Source of the DNA: an uncultured Bacteroidales bacterium
GTDB taxonomy: Bacteria > Bacteroidota > Bacteroidia > Bacteroidales > UBA932
Assembly (NCBI GenBank): GCA_947253655.1
Contig: CAMYAE010000036.1
Span: forward strand, 1 to 12,172
Reading direction: 5' to 3'
DNA: 12,172 bases
Made by a program: the position numbers and the translations under genes. Below are positions 6,601 through 12,117 of the stretch, in pieces. Numbering within the stretch: position 1 is the stretch's first letter; each line of letters begins with the position of its first letter. The notes beneath the pieces are model-generated. The model made no database searches, was not told the DNA's origin, and saw only the letters and a list, made by a program, of their open reading frames with translations.

Positions 6601-6685
6601 ATGAGGGGTTGGAGGGGTTTTATTTTGAAGCCGGGTTGTGTGTTATTTGTCCTAATAGCGACCGGAGACTGAAATCACCGGAACA

Positions 6686-7363
6686 TCACATTCTGAAACC
6701 TCTTTTTTTCCTTTCTTTGCTCATTGACAGTTCAGGAAAAACAGTTTGCGTGTGCGTTGTTATATCGTGCAGTCTCCTTTCAACCGTTTCCCATTTGAAA
6801 GAGCCATTGATTAATTGAACAGTCTCCTTAAAATTAATGTCCTGAAAATAAGTAAGTCCTTTAAGGGGGCGGAGAGCGTTCGCATTCGGGAATTTCTTTT
6901 CATAAGTACGAATCATATCCGCCAGTGAAAGTTTAGAGGACAAATAGGCTATGTCAACAAAATCTTTTATACGTGTCCCATTATCCGCTATTGCGGATAA
7001 TTTCATGGCTGTAATATCCTTTATACTATATAGCCGTATTCCCTCTTCTGACTTGAAAGGAGGCTCTATATATGGGTGATTATGTGTAATACAGTCTATC
7101 TTAACATCATTGATAGTACCCTTTAATGTTTTCTTTTCAAGATAAGAAGACTTGAAGTTATATTTGTCTATAAGATATTCTTCCAGTTTGTTGGAATCAA
7201 AATTGTCGGGAGTAAAAAGGTCTAAGACTATACTTTTCCTGTGACCTAAATATAATGCTAATGCCGTTCCTCCTGCAAGATTAAAGTTCTTAAATCTTTC
7301 ATCCTGCATTAGTTTTATAAGGAGTTCAAAAGTTGTTCTCTCAACCGTTTCCTTGTGTAACAT
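6686..7363 (-). CDS. AbiEii/AbiGii-type nucleotidyltransferase toxin, active-site Asp replaced
   Basis: A 225-residue protein of the AbiEii/AbiGii nucleotidyltransferase toxin family, the toxin half of type IV-like phage-abortive systems. The signature LAGGTALALYLGHRKS is intact at residues 29-44. The following metal-binding motif, normally S-x-D-x-D, reads SIVLDLF: residue 46 is Val where the first Asp is expected, while Asp48 remains. The codon is GTC (7226-7228), one base from GAC. Later family segments (YSIKDITAMKLSAIADNGTRIKDFVDIAYL) look normal, so the fold is probably kept but catalysis may be lost. The gene begins 49 bases inside the upstream DUF6922-like gene, a tight overlap typical of these pairs. 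It ends well before repeat copy 1 and its terminator. Confidence 0.87.
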   Translation of the reverse strand: MLHKETVERTTFELLIKLMQDERFKNFNLAGGTALALYLGHRKSIVLDLFTPDNFDSNKLEEYLIDKYNFKSSYLEKKTLKGTINDVKIDCITHNHPYIEPPFKSEEGIRLYSIKDITAMKLSAIADNGTRIKDFVDIAYLSSKLSLADMIRTYEKKFPNANALRPLKGLTYFQDINFKETVQLINGSFKWETVERRLHDITTHTQTVFPELSMSKERKKRGFRM

Positions 7364-7641
7364 TTCAGTTCTTCTTTTTTTATGTTAAATATTTGACACA
7401 CAAAACTCATGTCTTTTGGAGACAGCACCGGGAGATCTTTAATAATCTCCCGTACATTGTCAATTCCGCCATACAGTTTTATTGCAGCGTAGAAATCATC
7501 CGGCCAGCCCCTTTCTATTACACGTTGCATGACAACGGTCTTCATATTTTCCCAATCGAAGTTCGTCAAGTCATATTCCCACAGCAAACCTTTTGAGATA
7601 CCTTTCTGCGTGTCTCTTTCCTTCCAGTCGTCAAATAGCAT
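7315..7641 (-). CDS. DUF6922-like antitoxin partner of the AbiEii-type protein
   Basis: A 108-residue protein (MLFDDWKERDTQKGISKGLL, then LWEYDLTNFDWENMKTVVMQ and RVIERGWPDDFYAAIKLYGG). I recognise it as the small DUF6922-type protein that regularly precedes AbiEii-like nucleotidyltransferases in Bacteroidales. Its 3' end overlaps the toxin gene by 49 bases, so translation of the two is probably coupled. By position it is the presumed antitoxin or repressor, though no HTH motif is obvious by eye. The sequence appears undamaged even though the partner has lost an active-site residue. The promoter probably lies between 7642 and 7696. A 31-residue ORF (7697-7792) precedes it on the same strand. 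Confidence 0.8.
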   Translation of the reverse strand: MLFDDWKERDTQKGISKGLLWEYDLTNFDWENMKTVVMQRVIERGWPDDFYAAIKLYGGIDNVREIIKDLPVLSPKDMSFVCQIFNIKKEELKCYTRKRLREQLLNSL

Positions 7642-7696
7642 CTTACTAACTCGTTAAAATTCAACTATAAATATACAAAATATTTGCCATATTGTC

Positions 7697-7792
7697 TTAC
7701 TCGGGTTGCTGTGTCTTTTTTCTCCTGACTTTCGTGTCACCGTGTATCGGGAACTCCCAATCCGCGACTAAATGTTTCTTTTCTTCTTTCAT
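7697..7792 (-). CDS. 31-residue DWEFP-type peptide ORF in repeat copy 2
   Basis: The ATG at 7792 opens MKEEKKHLVADWEFPIHGDT followed by KVRRKKTQQPE and a stop at 7697. The centre is shared with copy 3 (VADWEFPINGETKVRKK) and copy 1 (TDWKFPMHGETKV). Among the aligned codons about four of six base changes fall at third positions, hinting at selection on the peptide. The peptide is basic at its C-terminus. Its 5' leader is the 167-bp hairpin repeat. I know no function for it. It could be a leader peptide for the downstream DUF6922/AbiEii pair or simply part of a dispersed repeat. Confidence 0.4.
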   Translation of the reverse strand: MKEEKKHLVADWEFPIHGDTKVRRKKTQQPE

Positions 7793-7952
7793 AATAATTG
7801 GTTTTAAAAATTGTTTTTTATTATTATTCAGGCGGGAGCATGGCTCCGCCTGGATTTGTAAAAGAAAAACGCACTGCGGGGCAAAGAAAAAGGCCTCCGA
7901 TGAAGGAGGCCGGGAAATCTGGAAGATTTTTTTCTTTGGAATGCAGTGCGTA
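7727..7952. repeat. Module-border repeat, copy 2
   Basis: Positions 7727-7766 are the 40-bp core and 7786-7952 the 167-bp hairpin unit shared with copy 1; 19 extra bases separate the two parts. The long unit is better preserved here: ACGCACTGC (7869-7877) pairs perfectly with GCAGTGCGT (7943-7951), CAAAGAAAAA with the later TTTTTTTCTTTG, and GGCCTCC with GGAGGCC. A second hairpin sits at CAGGCGG/CCGCCTG (7829-7852). Beyond 7952, CAGTGCATA partly duplicates the arm. The copy lies between higA (3' end 7999) and the DUF6922/AbiEii operon (start 7641). Confidence 0.85.
7887..7911 (-). terminator. Minus-strand intrinsic terminator in repeat copy 2
   Basis: GGCCTCC (7892-7898) pairs with GGAGGCC (7905-7911) around GATGAA. 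On the minus strand the stem runs into TTTTTCTTTG. It is 88 bases past the higA stop and would insulate that gene from the next module. Confidence 0.7.
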
Positions 7953-7998
7953 CAGTGCATAATGAGGGGCAGGAGGTAGGGTTATGTTCCTTTATTGA

Positions 7999-8343
7999 TT
8001 ATAGAACTGAAGCATTTTTCTTTACGCATTCAACGCGCTTTGCGAATGTCTTATTCCGTCTGGCTGTTATCAGGTCATAATCGACTTGTGCTCTTATCCA
8101 AATATTGGCCTCAATGCCTAGAGCAGCTTCAAGCAACAAGGCGTATTCCGTTGAGACCGGGCGTTTGCAGTTCAGCACTTCATTAAGTGCTGTATATGGT
8201 ATACCCGTTTTTGCCGCCAGCCTCTTCTGTGATATGCCACGACATTCAATTTCCTCCCTTATCATCTCTCCCGGATGTATAGGCATTAAAGGTTCAATAT
8301 TGTTCGCTATCATTTTCGGGTCAACCCCTTTTATCTTAATCAT
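7999..8343 (-). CDS. higA: HigA-family antitoxin, no HigB partner
   Basis: A 114-residue HigA-type antitoxin. The family opening PIHPGEMIREEIECRGISQK (residues 21-40) leads into an XRE helix-turn-helix at about 37-64 (ISQKRLAAKTGIPYTALNEV). The usual EYALLLEAALGIEANIW and a basic tail follow. HigA neutralises the mRNA interferase HigB and represses its own operon. In the usual order a higB of about 95-110 codons lies just upstream. Here 8344-8478 has no such gene, only two GACTG/CAGTC dyads, and the next gene is another antitoxin. It is therefore an orphan, acting either as a free regulator or as an anti-addiction protein. The ATG at 8343 is the first of several Met codons; Met11 is a possible alternative start. 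Confidence 0.88.
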   Translation of the reverse strand: MIKIKGVDPKMIANNIEPLMPIHPGEMIREEIECRGISQKRLAAKTGIPYTALNEVLNCKRPVSTEYALLLEAALGIEANIWIRAQVDYDLITARRNKTFAKRVECVKKNASVL

Positions 8344-8395
8344 AACTATACTATTTATAATGGTTTGATAATTCTAATATATTGCAGACATATAT

Positions 8396-8465
8396 GACTG
8401 TATCAGTCTTTTATTTTGTGTTTGTCTCTTTCAACTTCTTCCATTTTATGACTGTCTTTTCAGTC
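8396..8465. promoter_or_regulatory. Paired GACTG/CAGTC dyads upstream of higA
   Basis: Two inverted repeats share the stem GACTG/CAGTC and flanks ATGACTGT and CAGTCTT: 8396-8408 (3-base spacer) and 8450-8465 (6-base spacer). They lie 53 and 107 bases upstream of the higA ATG, in the gap after the YefM gene. Paired dyads at this position are plausible HigA operators. I infer this from position; spacers of unequal length weaken it. Confidence 0.4.
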
Positions 8466-8478
8466 TTCGGATCGATTT

Positions 8479-8733
8479 CTATGGAAGATTGTCAAGGTAT
8501 TGTCCCAATTCTTCTTTTGTTTTCAGTCTGACGACATGTCCTTCCTTGCATTCCCTTTCAACTTCATCTATCCTTGCCTGCAATTCGGGAGTAATCATAA
8601 GGTCTTCCCTTCCGATTTTCACGAGTGCATAGATTTCGTTCTTGCGGCGGATGAGAATCCTTTCCCCCTTATCCGCCCTGTTGAACGTGGATGCCAAATT
8701 TTTGCGGTAGTCGCTTACTGTTAGTGCTTCCAT
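8479..8733 (-). CDS. Phd/YefM-family antitoxin, no toxin partner
   Basis: An 84-residue protein with the Phd/YefM N-terminal fold: MEALTVSDYRKNLASTFNRA, then GERILIRRKNEIYALVKI (residues 23-40). A helical C-terminal tail rich in Glu and Arg (about 49-84) normally wraps the toxin. Members bind operator DNA through the N-terminal domain and neutralise RelE/YoeB/Doc-type toxins encoded just downstream. Downstream here (8344-8478) there is no such gene. The only other open stretch begins IEIDPKTEKTV and lacks a start. It is thus another antitoxin without a visible toxin. It could regulate a toxin elsewhere. Confidence 0.85.
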   Translation of the reverse strand: MEALTVSDYRKNLASTFNRADKGERILIRRKNEIYALVKIGREDLMITPELQARIDEVERECKEGHVVRLKTKEELGQYLDNLP

Positions 8734-8740
8734 ATTCGTT

Positions 8741-8844
8741 TTATTTTTTATTCCATGCTTGTCCGAATATTATAGTCCGTCCGCATGCTCCAAGTTCTTT
8801 GTTCCATCCGGGAAATAACCATCACTGCAATGCAAATACTTAGT
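8741..8844 (-). pseudogene. Possible decayed HipT (HipA kinase) N-terminus
   Basis: Directly after hipS, where hipT is expected, one frame reads TKYLHCSDGYFP. After a shift near 8805 another frame reads ELGACGRTIIFGQAW. Intact HipT proteins begin with a Cys-x-x-Cys-like opening and an ACARKIFG-like segment, so these look like scattered pieces of that N-terminus. No ATG is in place (ACT stands where it might be) and the kinase domain is absent. The assignment rests on short similarity recalled by eye and on position. Confidence 0.35.
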
Positions 8845-9022
8845 CTTTTTTGATTGTTACTGCTCCAGGTGTGTCACAGTATGCAGTTGAAAGAAGAATC
8901 CCGAAATCATCTTCGTCAATGTGATGTAGCTTTGCCTGAGGTTGTCTGTTGTATCCTTCACCGGGCGTTTCCGTTAAGGTCCCGGCAAATATCTTATTCA
9001 AATAAACCTTTCCTTGTCTCAT
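8840..9022 (-). CDS. hipS: HipS (HipA N-terminal domain), internally deleted
   Basis: A 60-residue open frame. Its first 24 residues, MRQGKVYLNKIFAGTLTETP and GEGY, match the start of HipA N-terminal domain proteins. Its last 20 or so (DFGILLSTAYCDTPGAVTI) match their C-terminal end (typically RMGLLLVACKDCIGAVSV). Bacteroidales HipS proteins are about 105-110 residues, so the middle, including the FFDGLIPEG-type segment, is missing: an internal deletion that kept the frame. In tripartite hipBST systems HipS, HipB and the kinase HipT form one operon, and HipS helps neutralise HipT. The start overlaps the hipB stop by four bases (ATGA), so translational coupling is retained. Function is probably lost. 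It is listed as CDS because the frame is open. Confidence 0.7.
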   Translation of the reverse strand: MRQGKVYLNKIFAGTLTETPGEGYNRQPQAKLHHIDEDDFGILLSTAYCDTPGAVTIKKD

Positions 9023-9228
9023 AATTCAGTAATCTTTGCCGTCAGCTTCATACTGATGGTTATTAATACTTTCTCAAGCGTCCGGACAGTAGGGTTCCCT
9101 TCTCCTCTTTCTATCTGTGTAAGAGTATTGATATTTATGTCGGATAATTCAGCGAGCCTTCTTTGTGTAATTCCGAACTCTTTCCTTCTTTCTTTTATTA
9201 TTGCCCCGATGTCTTTCATAAAAATCAC
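9019..9228 (-). CDS. hipB: HipB-like XRE antitoxin/repressor
   Basis: A 69-residue XRE-family protein. A helix-turn-helix occupies about residues 10-60: IIKERRKEFGITQRRLAELS, then DININTLTQIERGEGNPTVR. This is the typical HipB of Bacteroidales hip operons, which represses the operon and forms a complex with the kinase toxin. Met1 (9228) or Met4 (9219) could start translation; Met4 gives the more usual MKDIG opening. It overlaps hipS by four bases. The upstream DNA (9231-9304) has direct repeats that may be its operators. The gene looks intact although the toxin it should control is gone. Confidence 0.85.
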   Translation of the reverse strand: MIFMKDIGAIIKERRKEFGITQRRLAELSDININTLTQIERGEGNPTVRTLEKVLITISMKLTAKITEL

Positions 9229-9230
9229 AT

Positions 9231-9304
9231 TATAATATGAATTATACTGCGAATATGAGACATTTATCCTAAATATTCAATATAAATCCTAATATAATAT
9301 GAAT
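9231..9304. promoter_or_regulatory. Direct repeats in the hipB promoter region
   Basis: TATAATATGAAT occurs exactly at 9231-9242 and 9293-9304. Between them ATCCTAAATAT and ATCCTAATAT form a second repeated pair (about 9266-9296). The hipB promoter must lie in this AT-rich 98-base gap, so these are candidate HipB operators, though the sequence is of such low complexity that chance is a real alternative. The classical E. coli TATCC-N8-GGATA operator is not present. Confidence 0.35.
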
Positions 9305-9326
9305 TTAGATGAGCCGGCCCCTATCC

Positions 9327-10028
9327 TTATGCAAACACGATATTTTTGTATTCGATATCATATTTTGATTTGTTGCAGATGTTCAGGACCGTATCTCTCT
9401 CGACGGAATGGCTTGTCTTTCCAATCGCCTTTGAGAGCAGGTATCTGGTTCTTGTCGGATAATTTCCGGCCATCCCTATAAGTTTTCTTTGCTTTGAGTC
9501 GTCCATTCTTCCAATCATTCCCTTAAGGATGCGGAACAGTTCGCTCCCGGTCTTTCCTGACACTTTCTCTATGTTTGTCAGTGCATCAAGTAGTATAGCA
9601 TCCGACAGGGTGTTCTTGTCCCGTACATATCCGACATAGGATTTCATATATCTGAAACGACAGTTTTGAATGCAGAACTCCTTGAACCGGTGCTTGCCTG
9701 CGAGAGTTACCGTTTGGGCATTCTGTTCAGTCAGACCAAGCAGATTGTAGCCATATTGGCCTGATATATGGGCATCAAGCCTCTCGGAGAAATATCTGAT
9801 TATTTCCTCTTTCTCAAGCGGAAGTTCTCCCAATCCGAATAAGGAGGTTTTAGGTTTATAGAATACGCCTTTGGTCAGACATTTGATTTCTCCGGCTTTT
9901 TTAAGTTCGCAGAGTATGACTGCAACGTCCCCCCTCTTCAATCCCTCGGAGATGATAGAGTCACAGTCGAATAGGATTCCCTTCCTTAACGCTCTTATTC
10001 TTCTTAATATTTCCTGTCTCTTGCTCAT
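9327..10028 (-). CDS. AbiEi/DUF6088-type antitoxin, no toxin partner
   Basis: A 233-residue protein resembling the AbiEi-like DUF6088 antitoxins. An N-terminal winged-helix segment (residues about 1-60, MSKRQEILRRIRALRKGILF, then GDVAVILCELKKAGEIKCLTKGVFYKPK) is followed by the larger domain with SGQYGYNLLGLTEQ and a YMKSYVGYVRDKNTLSDAIL stretch. Family members bind operator DNA and counter an AbiEii nucleotidyltransferase encoded immediately downstream. Here the downstream DNA goes straight to hipB (9228), so the toxin is missing. The AbiEii-like gene at 6686 already has its own DUF6922 partner. The ATG at 10028 is clear. The leader 10029-10080 is AT-rich and probably carries the promoter. 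Confidence 0.78.
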   Translation of the reverse strand: MSKRQEILRRIRALRKGILFDCDSIISEGLKRGDVAVILCELKKAGEIKCLTKGVFYKPKTSLFGLGELPLEKEEIIRYFSERLDAHISGQYGYNLLGLTEQNAQTVTLAGKHRFKEFCIQNCRFRYMKSYVGYVRDKNTLSDAILLDALTNIEKVSGKTGSELFRILKGMIGRMDDSKQRKLIGMAGNYPTRTRYLLSKAIGKTSHSVERDTVLNICNKSKYDIEYKNIVFA

Positions 10029-10101
10029 ACTGCAATATAATAATTATATTCTTTTTATTATAAAATTCGAGTAATTTCTATTGGTTTATCGGCTTCTTCC
10101 T

Positions 10102-10141
10102 TACTTTCGTTTCACCGTTTATCGGGAACTCCCAATCCGCG
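10102..10141. repeat. Module-border repeat, copy 3 (40-bp core only)
   Basis: Matches the cores at 6394-6433 and 7727-7766 but lacks the 167-bp hairpin unit. On the minus strand it encodes VADWEFPINGETKVRKKPIN at the end of a frame that opens at 10290 and ends at 10078. That frame runs back through the 46-bp tandem repeat and is unlikely to be a real gene over its full length. The copy lies upstream of the DUF6088 gene, matching the border position of the other copies. Confidence 0.75.
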
Positions 10142-10175
10142 ACTTCGGACGGCGTTGCCTCCCGCGGCCTCGTGA

Positions 10176-10267
10176 ACGGGAGGGACCCGCGACAAAGCCG
10201 TGGGAGGGATAGTGCCGACAGACGGGAGGAGCCAGCAGCAAAGGCGTGTGAGGGATAGCACCGACAG
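10176..10267. repeat. GC-rich 46-bp tandem repeat, two units
   Basis: Units 10176-10221 and 10222-10267 abut exactly, and 37 of 46 bases agree. Both begin ACGGGAGG and end in CCGACAG, with shared GAGGGATAG inside. Base composition is far richer in G and C than the flanks. The 46-base period is not a multiple of three, so it is a DNA- or RNA-level repeat and not a protein repeat. Confidence 0.85.
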
Positions 10268-10456
10268 GTGCGTACCGGCCCGAAGTCCATTGTCCGCAGG
10301 CTAAGCGGGTTTATCTACTACAAAGTCAGAAAAAATCCAAAGCCCTCAAATCGCCATTACAGCGGTCCGGGGACTTTTTATAACTCAAGTTTTTCAAGTG
10401 CGAAACACCGCTAATAGAGCCCGGTAGGGCGAAAATGCCTTATCCCTACTATGTCT
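10268..10456. other. Intergenic tail of the sigma operon, no gene
   Basis: No convincing reading frame or RNA. A weak GCCC-GGTA-GGGC hairpin lies near 10420-10431. TCCGGGGACTTTTT near 10365 has a T run but no strong stem. This is the 3' side of the TonB-plug gene (minus strand), and the terminator for that operon is not clear. Confidence 0.45.
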
Positions 10457-10876
10457 TTACTTCGTCACGATTTCAATGACAGAGACGTCATTCTTTCCGG
10501 AGAGTTTGACGGCCTCTTTGCTGCCCGCCTTATAGACTGTCATAGAGGCAATGTCTTTTGGCTTTATTTTGTTCAGAGCCTCCTTGTCACATTTTTTGCC
10601 GTCAACGATATATAAAGCAGTCGGGGATAATACCGTTTCTTTTATCTTCTGTCCGTCGGTGCGGATCACGTGAGTCCTTACGACCTCTCCGGCCACATTG
10701 CTTTTGGTCACAGTCACTTTGTAATCGCTGACCGTTTTGCCGACAAGCTGGCTACCGTCGAACTTCACCACTTTCTTGTCATTGATGATGTACTTGTCAA
10801 GAGTGTCTGCCTGGGCTGTCGCTGCGGAGACATTGATTCCAAATGCGCATACCGCACATAAAAAAATTGTTAGCAT
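10457..10876 (-). CDS. Small secreted protein with TonB-receptor plug-like domain
   Basis: A 139-residue protein. A signal peptide, MLTIFLCAVCAFGINVSAAT, probably cleaves before or near QADT. The C-terminal 60 residues (LYIVDGKKCDKEALNKIKPK, DIASMTVYKAGSKEAVKLSG, VSVIEIVTK) follow the pattern of the TonB-dependent receptor plug (VDG..., DIxSxxVxK, IxIxTK), without a beta-barrel. Such barrel-less plug proteins are common in Bacteroidales next to sigma or signalling genes, and their role is unknown, perhaps a periplasmic binding module. It is the third gene of an operon with an ECF sigma factor and a membrane protein, 24 bases after the latter. The signal n-region lacks a Lys or Arg, which is unusual. 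Confidence 0.8.
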   Translation of the reverse strand: MLTIFLCAVCAFGINVSAATAQADTLDKYIINDKKVVKFDGSQLVGKTVSDYKVTVTKSNVAGEVVRTHVIRTDGQKIKETVLSPTALYIVDGKKCDKEALNKIKPKDIASMTVYKAGSKEAVKLSGKNDVSVIEIVTK

Positions 10877-10900
10877 AATTGTTTGATTTTTATATCGTTA

Positions 10901-11296
10901 TCATTTCATTGCCGTAATAGAAACCGCCTCGGTGCCATTGTTGCGGCTCATTACATATGAGCATTGACTTCCGTCTTTCATCGATGCAGTAAGAATCACG
11001 CGACTGCCTTCGGGTGTGGCGATGACCGACTTGACTTCGTCGGTGTTGAGGTTCATTATCTGCTGGATTCCCTCCGCGATCTCGATCCCGTTGAACTCGC
11101 ACCTGCTTTCGCTTAAGGCCAATGTCAGGAGCAATGCCAATGAGGCTGCTGCGGCCAGCATTGACCCCCAAATCAGTAGTCTGCTCCGGCGCGGTTTCGA
11201 CTCCCGCACGATTCTGTCAAACTCGGCTGCGGATTCTTCGGAAAGATATGCCTTGACGAGTTCTGCCAATGTCCTTTTGTCCTGTTTCATAATCAC
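10901..11296 (-). CDS. Single-pass membrane protein, probable anti-sigma factor
   Basis: A 131-residue protein with a charged cytosolic N-terminus (MIMKQDKRTLAELVKAYLSE, residues 1-37). One transmembrane helix spans about 39-61 (LLIWGSMLAAAASLALLLTL). A periplasmic domain of about 70 residues with Cys66 and Cys112 could form a disulphide. The start overlaps the sigma-factor stop by four bases (ATGA), the usual arrangement for a sigma/anti-sigma pair. The N-terminal segment (EESAAEFDRIVRESK) is short compared with FecR-type anti-sigma domains, so the role is inferred from position and topology rather than from a recognised domain. The downstream gene encodes the secreted plug-like protein, a possible periplasmic partner. 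Confidence 0.75.
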   Translation of the reverse strand: MIMKQDKRTLAELVKAYLSEESAAEFDRIVRESKPRRSRLLIWGSMLAAAASLALLLTLALSESRCEFNGIEIAEGIQQIMNLNTDEVKSVIATPEGSRVILTASMKDGSQCSYVMSRNNGTEAVSITAMK

Positions 11297-11796
11297 TGCT
11301 CCTTTAAAATATCCTTCATCTTGCGTTTCGCCTTTGAGAGTAGGGCTTTTATAACGGATTTGTCCTTTCCGGTGTTTGTAGACATTTCGTCGAGCGACCA
11401 GCCGGTCTCCTCGCGCATCCTCGTATATGTCAGCTCAGAAGGTGTAAGACTGCCATACAGTTCATACTTGAGTCTTGCCGCGTCCTGCATTTCCACCCTG
11501 TCAGCGGCCGATATACTGTCGGGAAAGGCATCATGCTCAATCGGTTCCGTCTTAATGTGCCTCTTCCGGAAGTGCGAGACGCAGATGTTTTTAGTTATCT
11601 TGACGAGCAGTGCTTCGGCATTGCGTACCGGGTAACCTTTCTCCGAGAGATTCCAGAATGCGAGCAGTGCTTCCTGCACCACGTCATCCTCATCGATGGC
11701 CAAGTCCGCCGCCCTACTGAAACGCCTTGCCAGCACCTTCAGCCTGTCGCAGTGCTCCCGTGTAATATGTCTGAATTCCTGTTCTGTCATATTCAT
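11293..11796 (-). CDS. ECF-type RNA polymerase sigma factor
   Basis: A 167-residue sigma-70 family protein of ECF type. Region 2 lies at about residues 18-80 (RLKVLARRFSRAADLAIDED, DVVQEALLAFWN, then ITKNICVSHFRKRH). Region 4 lies at about 116-165 (LTPSELTYTRMREETGWSLD, EMSTNTGKDKSVIKALLSKA). It directs RNA polymerase to its own set of promoters, probably including that of this operon: a match to the ECF promoter pattern lies at 11832-11854. It overlaps the membrane-protein gene by four bases. Start ATG at 11796, with Met3 as a possible alternative. The sequence looks intact. The signal it answers cannot be read from the window. Confidence 0.92.
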   Translation of the reverse strand: MNMTEQEFRHITREHCDRLKVLARRFSRAADLAIDEDDVVQEALLAFWNLSEKGYPVRNAEALLVKITKNICVSHFRKRHIKTEPIEHDAFPDSISAADRVEMQDAARLKYELYGSLTPSELTYTRMREETGWSLDEMSTNTGKDKSVIKALLSKAKRKMKDILKEQ

Positions 11797-11831
11797 TTAT
11801 AAGTGGCTCTTCATAAAGCCTTCATATGTAA

Positions 11832-11854
11832 GTCGCAAAAACAGGGTAAAAGTT
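11832..11854 (-). promoter_or_regulatory. Candidate ECF-dependent promoter of the sigma operon
   Basis: On the minus strand GTTAACTTT places AAC at 11854-11852, followed after exactly 16 bases by CGAC at 11835-11832. This fits the general ECF pattern of AAC, 16-17 bases, CGTC/CGAC. It lies about 36 bases before the sigma-factor ATG, as expected for autoregulation. Confidence 0.45.
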
Positions 11855-12117
11855 AACAATATTCCTCTAAAGTTTGCTGAAATTGTCAAAGGTGAGAAGA
11901 TAAGTGTGTCTCGTGAGAAAAAGAATTTTTTCCAAATTATTTCTGTAAAGACTTCAATTAAAATAAAAGGCAGCCTTGTTTTGTGTCTATATGAAGGCGT
12001 TTAGATGCATCGGACAGCAGCCCCCTAACTGTGAGCCTTCAGGAAAAGCAGGATGAATGTAAATAGCAGGTAGTCTTTCATGTAGATGCTTAGGAGTTTG
12101 GTGACATTACGTATGCT
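11855..12117. other. Intergenic stretch, no gene seen
   Basis: No supported coding frame or RNA. The ATPase-like frame of the right repeat runs back only to a TAG at 12091, and the nine codons between show no similarity to the left ATPase. A short AT-rich inverted pair GAAAAAGAA/TTTTTTCC lies near 11917-11933. Confidence 0.45.

Noticed and set aside
8402..8480. Possible toxin downstream of the YefM gene
   Set aside because: The only open minus-strand stretch (IEIDPKTEKTV onward) is about 25 codons, lacks a start codon and has no RelE/YoeB features.
10176..10267. CRISPR-like array
   Set aside because: The two units abut with no spacers, there is no further unit, and no cas genes are present.
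10078..10290. 70-residue minus-strand frame through the tandem repeat
   Set aside because: Most of it translates a 46-base repeat whose period is not a multiple of three. Only its last 20 or so codons, in the shared core, may be meaningful.
10268..10456. tRNA or other known structured RNA in the gap after the plug gene
   Set aside because: No cloverleaf, no CCA end and only weak 4-bp stems were found.
11696..12004. 102-residue plus-strand frame over the sigma-factor start
   Set aside because: Antisense to the ECF sigma gene for its first third, then AT-rich intergenic DNA; no recognisable domain or ribosome-binding site.
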